DNA from: JAAYRQ01 sp035647235
Lineage (GTDB): Bacteria; Bacillota; Syntrophomonadia; Syntrophomonadales; Syntrophomonadaceae
Direction: 5' to 3'
Length of the DNA: 64,000 bases
Assembly (NCBI GenBank): GCA_964514235.1
Contig: CAZEPV010000009.1
Coordinates: forward strand, 16,076-80,075
Below the pieces are notes generated by a model. That model had not been told where the DNA came from, made no database searches, and saw only the letters and a program-made list of their open reading frames with translations. Below, piece after piece: positions 58,946-64,000 of the stretch. The position numbers were made by a program, and so were the translations under genes. Within the stretch, counting starts at the first letter, position 1. Every line of letters begins with the position of its first letter.

Positions 58946-61498
58946 TTAAAAACCAAAATCATCGCTAAATAACAAGTCTATAGTAAAGGGAATCTTGTCA
59001 TATATCTTTTCAACCGTTTCTTCCTCATCTTCCAAGATTAAATAATAATTTCTAGTTTTATCATAGGCTATATCCTTTAAGGTAAACTTCTCCCTATAAG
59101 TTCGGGCTGCTGGTTTTTCCGCTTTACTGTCTGCGATTATAATATTTTCATTTGATATACGATTGCCATCTTCATCAACAAAATATAGTTTTAACCTTAA
59201 GGGGATTTTTTTATCCTGGGCCAAATCCCTTTGGAAAAATTCCAAATATGTAATTCTATTGGTTATCTTCCTGGATATATTGGTTAATTTCACTTCAACC
59301 TTAGTAGGTTTATATTCACTTCGGCGAATATTCTTAAACTTAATTACAGGTACAATTATTTCCTGCAGGGAAACACCACCATGAACATAATTAACACCTG
59401 CCCCTTGAATTTTATATCGTATGACAGCTTTGGGAACCACCGCAATAAGTCCAGTATTTTCACCTAATAAATAATTCATAGCAATAGGTAAGGCATCAGG
59501 AAAATCTTGGTTAGAATCTAATAAGATATATCTTCGGCCAATTTCTAAGGCCTTCACATCATAGCGACTGATCTTGTCTATTTCTGTTAAAGGGGAACGC
59601 TCATAAATAAAGCCATGATCAGCAGTAATAATAATATTCGTAGCACTTATATTATTTATCAGATTTTTAAGCAAAAGCACCAACTCTTGAAAAGCCTTTT
59701 CCGTAGCTGTGAAAACTTCCCTTTCAGTTGCTGCTGTATCACCGATAGCATCTATGGCATTATGATAAATATATATTAGCCTTTTACCCTCGAAGGTCTC
59801 TTTATAATCTGCTCGTTTCATATCAATCATATCTTTGTAAGTAATAGCTAAGCTAGCATCACTATGATTAGCTAAGATTTTCCCCCTGTTCTCAGTACCT
59901 TGAGTGTTGATATTATCAACTAATACTTCATTTTTTTCATTAAGCCTAATTTCCTTACCAGGTAAAAGGCTGGCCATACCATACTTAGTCGTTGAAGGAA
60001 CCACCCCTTGCATAAACTTCATTTCTGCTCGGCCCCGAACTTCTCGGTTAATTAGCTCTACTAATTCCTTAGCTGCTTCATATCTAAGAGCATCTGAAAT
60101 GATAACAAATACCCTTTCATCTTTAACTACAAATGGAGACACAAAATCCTGATAAAAATTCTGCTGTTGACTCACCTGGGGCAAGGGAAACTCAGCTAAC
60201 ATTTCTTCGCCCACAGCCTGTGACCATTTAACTGAAAGCTGATTTAAAAACCAATTAGTATAGGTATTCTCAATTATTTCTACTAATTGGGCAAAGGGCT
60301 CTTTATTGACAATTGAATCATAGTAATAATAAAACTTCCTATAAAAGTAATCCATTAAATAATATTCCTTGGTATAAAGATCCACTAACTCCTGGGCTGA
60401 TTGACCCCTGATAATACCCTGCATCCCTTTTTCCATAGCCAAAAATTCTAAGGCAAAATTCAAAGCTTCATATTCAGAATGATACAAGTGATACCAATAG
60501 CTTTTTTCCCTTTCTTTAATTATTTCACGATATTTATTGAATTCCCCAATATCAGCTAGCAAGTTTTTAATCAGGTTACAAATAATTTCCCAATCAAAAA
60601 CCTTAAAAGTATCACAGTCTATGTATTTATCTATATCCCAATCAGCTACATACCTTTTGACATTTAGCTTTCTTTCTATACCATCGGCTAAAGGGGAATA
60701 TTCCTTACCATTTGTAGAATAATGCATAAAATTGTTAACAAAAACATAGCAATTCGCCTTTTTATCCGATAGATATTCCTGCCATGTATCAGGCAATTCT
60801 GCCTTCAAATTAAAATTCAAGTGGCTAGTCAGCAGGGTAATAGCCAGCTTTTCCAAAGACTGCTCCTTATCTTTATAAGCATATCTGTTTTCCAGCAACC
60901 CCCAAAAAACATCTAGGTCAGCATATTTGCTTATATCCTTTAAATATCTGTTTTCCTCTAGATCTTCTAAAAGTACTTTTTTCACTACTTCTTCAAAATC
61001 ATTCACCGATAAATTGCACAGGGCTGATAATACCGCTATATCTACTTCCTCTTCCGTAAAGTCAGTAATTCCATATGAAGTAAATTTTCTGCGTCTCACA
61101 TTATCAGCAAAGAAACCCAAATACCTTTTAAATACATTTCTTAATGAATAATCACTTATCCCAAAATCTTGCATCAGCATGACTGCCCTATCAGCCGAAA
61201 ATTCTATACTATATTTTAAAATGTCCAATAGCCAATTATCCTGGGGTAAGGGCTTAGCCATAGAAGAATACAGTAAATAATTAGAAGTGCTGTCTTCCTT
61301 TTCTAGTTTATATTTAATATAAAAAGCATTATTACTTTCTATTTTTAGAATCTTAGCATTATCTAATCCCAGTTCATCAATATCCTGGGCAAATTCACCT
61401 TCTTCATCATACCAAAAGATGATATGCCTGCTTCTTCCATTAGAAGGTGTTTTACCGAAACTTTCCTCTAGCCTATTTTTCAATCTTTTTAAATTCAT
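58946..61498 (-). CDS. pglZ: BREX alkaline-phosphatase-like protein PglZ
   Basis: 850 residues from the ATG at 61498 (AGGTGG at 5 nt); a GTG 9 bp upstream is the alternative. The N-terminal half is helical and charged. The PglZ alkaline-phosphatase-superfamily domain starts near residue 480 with RVFVIISDALRYEAAKEL (metal aspartate), continues with GVVPSTTKYGMASLLPG near residue 515, and IIITADHGFIYERSP near residue 645 (metal DH). PglZ is the signature gene of BREX defence. Its start is 23 bp after pglX and its stop 19 bp before brxL, so all three are one operon. Confidence 0.92.
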   Translation of the reverse strand: MNLKRLKNRLEESFGKTPSNGRSRHIIFWYDEEGEFAQDIDELGLDNAKILKIESNNAFYIKYKLEKEDSTSNYLLYSSMAKPLPQDNWLLDILKYSIEFSADRAVMLMQDFGISDYSLRNVFKRYLGFFADNVRRRKFTSYGITDFTEEEVDIAVLSALCNLSVNDFEEVVKKVLLEDLEENRYLKDISKYADLDVFWGLLENRYAYKDKEQSLEKLAITLLTSHLNFNLKAELPDTWQEYLSDKKANCYVFVNNFMHYSTNGKEYSPLADGIERKLNVKRYVADWDIDKYIDCDTFKVFDWEIICNLIKNLLADIGEFNKYREIIKEREKSYWYHLYHSEYEALNFALEFLAMEKGMQGIIRGQSAQELVDLYTKEYYLMDYFYRKFYYYYDSIVNKEPFAQLVEIIENTYTNWFLNQLSVKWSQAVGEEMLAEFPLPQVSQQQNFYQDFVSPFVVKDERVFVIISDALRYEAAKELVELINREVRGRAEMKFMQGVVPSTTKYGMASLLPGKEIRLNEKNEVLVDNINTQGTENRGKILANHSDASLAITYKDMIDMKRADYKETFEGKRLIYIYHNAIDAIGDTAATEREVFTATEKAFQELVLLLKNLINNISATNIIITADHGFIYERSPLTEIDKISRYDVKALEIGRRYILLDSNQDFPDALPIAMNYLLGENTGLIAVVPKAVIRYKIQGAGVNYVHGGVSLQEIIVPVIKFKNIRRSEYKPTKVEVKLTNISRKITNRITYLEFFQRDLAQDKKIPLRLKLYFVDEDGNRISNENIIIADSKAEKPAARTYREKFTLKDIAYDKTRNYYLILEDEEETVEKIYDKIPFTIDLLFSDDFGF

Positions 61499-61521
61499 TT
61501 GCACCACCTATTTCGATAAGA

Positions 61522-64000
61522 TTACAATTTGGCTAACAAATCCCTTTTTATATTTTGCTTACCTGCGCTTGAGGGAATTTCAATCTTTTGGAATTTAGCA
61601 TAGTTTACCTTTACCCCATCATCCAAATCAATAGCTAGCTGCTTATTAGCCATATAGGCAATAACTTCATCATATTGCCTAGATTCCATTATACGTTTGC
61701 TAATAGTTTCCCTTTGTCTTTTGGCTGCGTTTTTTTCTCGGCTAGAAAGATCGGAGGCAACAAGTGTATCCAAGTGCTTGAGCTCAGCTTCATAAGCCCT
61801 TTGCAAATTATGTAAGTAGTCGACCCTTAGCCTAGCTATAGTATGGGGGTTATAGCGATGCATATAAATAAGGGCTTTAAAGCCATTTTCTTTTCCACTG
61901 TCAAAAAGCCAATAAATTGGCCTTTTTTTATAAGTTCTTACATGTTCCTTATAAAAGTCCCTTAAAAAATACCTTCTAATAGCCTGCCGAGGGGTTTCAT
62001 TGGCCCTTTGGCCTAAGCTGTCAGCGATATAATCCAGATTATCTTCTAGCCTATCTTCTCCAAAACAAGCTCTAACAATATCAATAAGTCTAGTCAGAAT
62101 ATCATCTGTAAAGTAAGCCCCCTCTGTAATAGGAATAACATTATGTTCGGCTATATCTATAGAGGACTTTTTCCAACCTGCCTGGCTTTTAAGCTCCCAC
62201 TTATCATTAATTAACCTAAACTTATCATCCCAGTTGCCCCCCGCATAAATTAGGCCTTCTTCATCTAAAGAGTAACGTCCGAACATACAAGCCACCGCAT
62301 AAGAGATAAAGGATTTTATTACATCCTCCCTAGTTAGGATATAATTGTTGCCCTCTATATCCCCATAAATTTCTTCCCTACTATCGAATACCTTGCTAAT
62401 GGTTATGTCTTTATCACTAACTTCTGGGGTTAGTTCATCTTCTAAGCCATAAATGTCGATGAAAATACGGTTTAATTCTTCTTCATTGGCTTTCAGTTGG
62501 TCAAATTGTTTTTTAGTGAATTCTTTATACTGTTCATAAGCATTCTCTAGGTTAGCTACATATATGGGTGCTCTATCAGCCAATATGCCCAATTCTACTA
62601 AGGAATCATAATAGTTGTTCATATATTTACTAAAATCCGCTAGTGGGTGTAGTTTAAAATCCCAGGAAGTTTCAAAGGAATCCCAGTCGGTTTTGGAGAT
62701 ATTAATATTTATCTTCGCTAGGTTATGTACCCTTTCAATAATATTTTCATCAAATTTTAGGACAGGAATTCTTTTAATGTCTATGTTTTGGTAATCTTGC
62801 CCATCACTAAACAACTCCAATAAATAGTTGATAACGCTACTGTTTAAAAACCCAAGGTAAAAATATGACATTTTCTTATTTAGCACAAATAAAGATGGGC
62901 CTTTTATATCAAAAATCCCTGTATTAGGTAATTTTCTGCATGAAAAGTTTACTGTGGTGGTTGCAGTCCAAGTAATTCCCTTTTTAAACCTATATTTCTC
63001 TTTTATCATATTAGATGTCCTATTCGTTGTATAAAATTCCTTCGCAGAATCGCTCCAATCCACTACTAGTGATAGGTTACCAAACCATTTTCTATATGGT
63101 CCTCCTTTAGCATATGAAAGCCACTTACTACCAATATGCTCATACGTCACCTCCCAAAATTCCCTTAAATATTTTTCATTATTTGCGGTTTTGTGTTGAC
63201 TTCCCGTTAAATCAATATAATCATTAAAGACCCTAGAATTTTTGAATACATCCAATGTGCTTTTGTTCATCCAAAATGCAATCGGTTTTCCAATAATATA
63301 ATCAAATTTTTTCAATGTTAAATTAGCGTAATGATTTTCCAAGTTAAAAAATTGTTTCTCCTTTATAAGGGGATCTGGATATTTTGTTAGTCTTACAAAA
63401 TAAGGTCTATATGTTTTGTTGTTAAATTTATTTAAAACAAATGCCACCGTTTTTACTTTTTCACCTTTGATTTCTTCAAATGCCCTTGAACCTAGGTGTA
63501 TCAATGAATGAATGTTATATTTGTCTAAAATCTTATTTCTTAAATTCTCATAACTAGTTAAAAACATCCACGATTGCTGTGTAACCAGTGAAGTATACTT
63601 ACAGGTAAATTCCAAACACTTTTCAATAAATACTGCAAACATATCTAGTTTAGAATTGGGAAATTTATTCGAGACATAATTGGATAGTTCTGGGTTCATT
63701 CCTTTCCTCCCCATGTACGGCGGATTAGTGCACACCACATCATATTTCTGGCTCATTACCCTAGCCTGTCCTACAAGCGGCACTACCCTTTCCAATATTA
63801 GCTCCTTATAAGATTGCTCAAATAGATCAATTGACTCATTTCCTATTTCCTCTATCCTCTTTTCTATAGCATCAAAATCTATGGCCTTAACATCTAGGAT
63901 AGAGCCATATTCCTTAGCATCATGGAAAACATCAATTAAATACTGGACATCCCTTTTATGCTTATCCAGCCATAAGCCAGTTTCTTTAGGATTAACCAGG
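61522..64000 (-). CDS. pglX: BREX adenine-specific DNA methyltransferase PglX (5' end beyond window)
   Basis: The frame is open to the window edge. About 825 residues are visible of the roughly 1200 typical for PglX, so the N-terminus is missing. At the edge it reads LVNPKETGLWLDKHKRDVQY, then DAKEYGSILDVKAIDFD. The methyltransferase motif IV NPPY is in VVCTNPPYMGRKG (63715-63735 region). The long C-terminal part contains target-recognition regions and ends QNIKRDLLAKL. PglX methylates an adenine in host DNA so that BREX spares it. A TTG at 63795 is not the true start because coding continues upstream. Confidence 0.92.
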   Translation of the reverse strand, partial: LVNPKETGLWLDKHKRDVQYLIDVFHDAKEYGSILDVKAIDFDAIEKRIEEIGNESIDLFEQSYKELILERVVPLVGQARVMSQKYDVVCTNPPYMGRKGMNPELSNYVSNKFPNSKLDMFAVFIEKCLEFTCKYTSLVTQQSWMFLTSYENLRNKILDKYNIHSLIHLGSRAFEEIKGEKVKTVAFVLNKFNNKTYRPYFVRLTKYPDPLIKEKQFFNLENHYANLTLKKFDYIIGKPIAFWMNKSTLDVFKNSRVFNDYIDLTGSQHKTANNEKYLREFWEVTYEHIGSKWLSYAKGGPYRKWFGNLSLVVDWSDSAKEFYTTNRTSNMIKEKYRFKKGITWTATTTVNFSCRKLPNTGIFDIKGPSLFVLNKKMSYFYLGFLNSSVINYLLELFSDGQDYQNIDIKRIPVLKFDENIIERVHNLAKININISKTDWDSFETSWDFKLHPLADFSKYMNNYYDSLVELGILADRAPIYVANLENAYEQYKEFTKKQFDQLKANEEELNRIFIDIYGLEDELTPEVSDKDITISKVFDSREEIYGDIEGNNYILTREDVIKSFISYAVACMFGRYSLDEEGLIYAGGNWDDKFRLINDKWELKSQAGWKKSSIDIAEHNVIPITEGAYFTDDILTRLIDIVRACFGEDRLEDNLDYIADSLGQRANETPRQAIRRYFLRDFYKEHVRTYKKRPIYWLFDSGKENGFKALIYMHRYNPHTIARLRVDYLHNLQRAYEAELKHLDTLVASDLSSREKNAAKRQRETISKRIMESRQYDEVIAYMANKQLAIDLDDGVKVNYAKFQKIEIPSSAGKQNIKRDLLAKL

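Noticed and set aside
61522..63795. pglX starting at the TTG at 63795
   Set aside because: Coding continues in frame to the window edge with a typical PglX sequence, so the true start lies outside the window.
1..64000. tRNA, rRNA, CRISPR arrays, insertion sequences and integrases
   Set aside because: I saw no cloverleaf with conserved loops, no regularly spaced direct repeats of 25-40 bp and no transposase-like frame. A covariance search could still find a small RNA.

Overview
The window looks like chromosomal DNA of an AT-rich, Gram-positive, anaerobic endospore-forming Clostridia. The nearest match to my memory is the Syntrophomonas/Peptococcaceae type, but the species cannot be fixed from this sequence. 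Supporting this are the Bacillus/Clostridium-type synteny blocks (cggR-gap-pgk-tpiA-gpmI-eno-secG, then est and rnr; rapZ-yvcK-whiA; ctpB-minJ-like-uvrB-uvrA), GGAGG-type ribosome binding sites with frequent TTG/GTG starts, an oxygen-sensitive class III ribonucleotide reductase, a class III/IV-like polyhydroxyalkanoate (PHA) synthase and a multiheme NrfHA nitrite reductase. The sequence is a scaffold. Three runs of exactly 100 N are each flanked by an identical 55-bp repeat, so they are unmerged contig overlaps rather than real gaps. One of them artificially splits pgk.

Layout. 1-18.9 kb, all minus strand: start of rnr, an HD-domain hydrolase, a carboxylesterase, membrane pyrophosphatase hppA, secG and the glycolytic operon under the repressor CggR, with a CggR-type operator and an extended -10 promoter. 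Next come rpoN, whiA, yvcK, rapZ, a PHP-domain phosphoesterase, a phosphoglucose/phosphomannose isomerase and a ROK glucokinase. 18.5-29.3 kb, minus: a YvlD-like membrane protein, uvrC, uvrA, uvrB, a twin-P-loop ATPase, a MinJ-like PDZ membrane protein and the CtpB-type protease. 29.3-36.3 kb, plus: pstSCAB phosphate transporter, a secreted stalk-domain protein and nrfHA. 36.3-43.5 kb: two tiny cysteine-motif proteins, a cyclic-2,3-diphosphoglycerate-synthetase-like GTPase, and a PHA region with two PhaC-like enzymes, a lipase-like hydrolase, a PhaR/PhaE-like partner and a phasin. 43.6-52.3 kb, minus: nrdDG with a pair of NrdR boxes, and argCJBDF with ARG boxes over the argC promoter. 52.4-56.5 kb, minus: crotonase, a hidden selenoprotein gene, an MBL-fold hydrolase, a CwlD-type amidase and a diguanylate cyclase. 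56.9-64 kb, minus: the 3' half of a type 1 BREX phage-defence operon (pglX, cut by the window end; pglZ; brxL).

The most notable observation is at 53133-53486. An ArsC/Spx-family gene is interrupted by one in-frame TGA exactly where the family has its catalytic CxxC cysteine, so it reads UxxC if TGA means selenocysteine. A stem-loop with a GG-containing loop follows the TGA at the distance expected of a bacterial SECIS. Ordinary gene calling would report only an 84-residue C-terminal stub. Other items of interest are two 7-bp tandem-repeat arrays that begin inside the stop codons of gpmI and uvrB, a tpiA gene whose expected start codon is ATC behind a good ribosome binding site, and several sub-60-residue genes.
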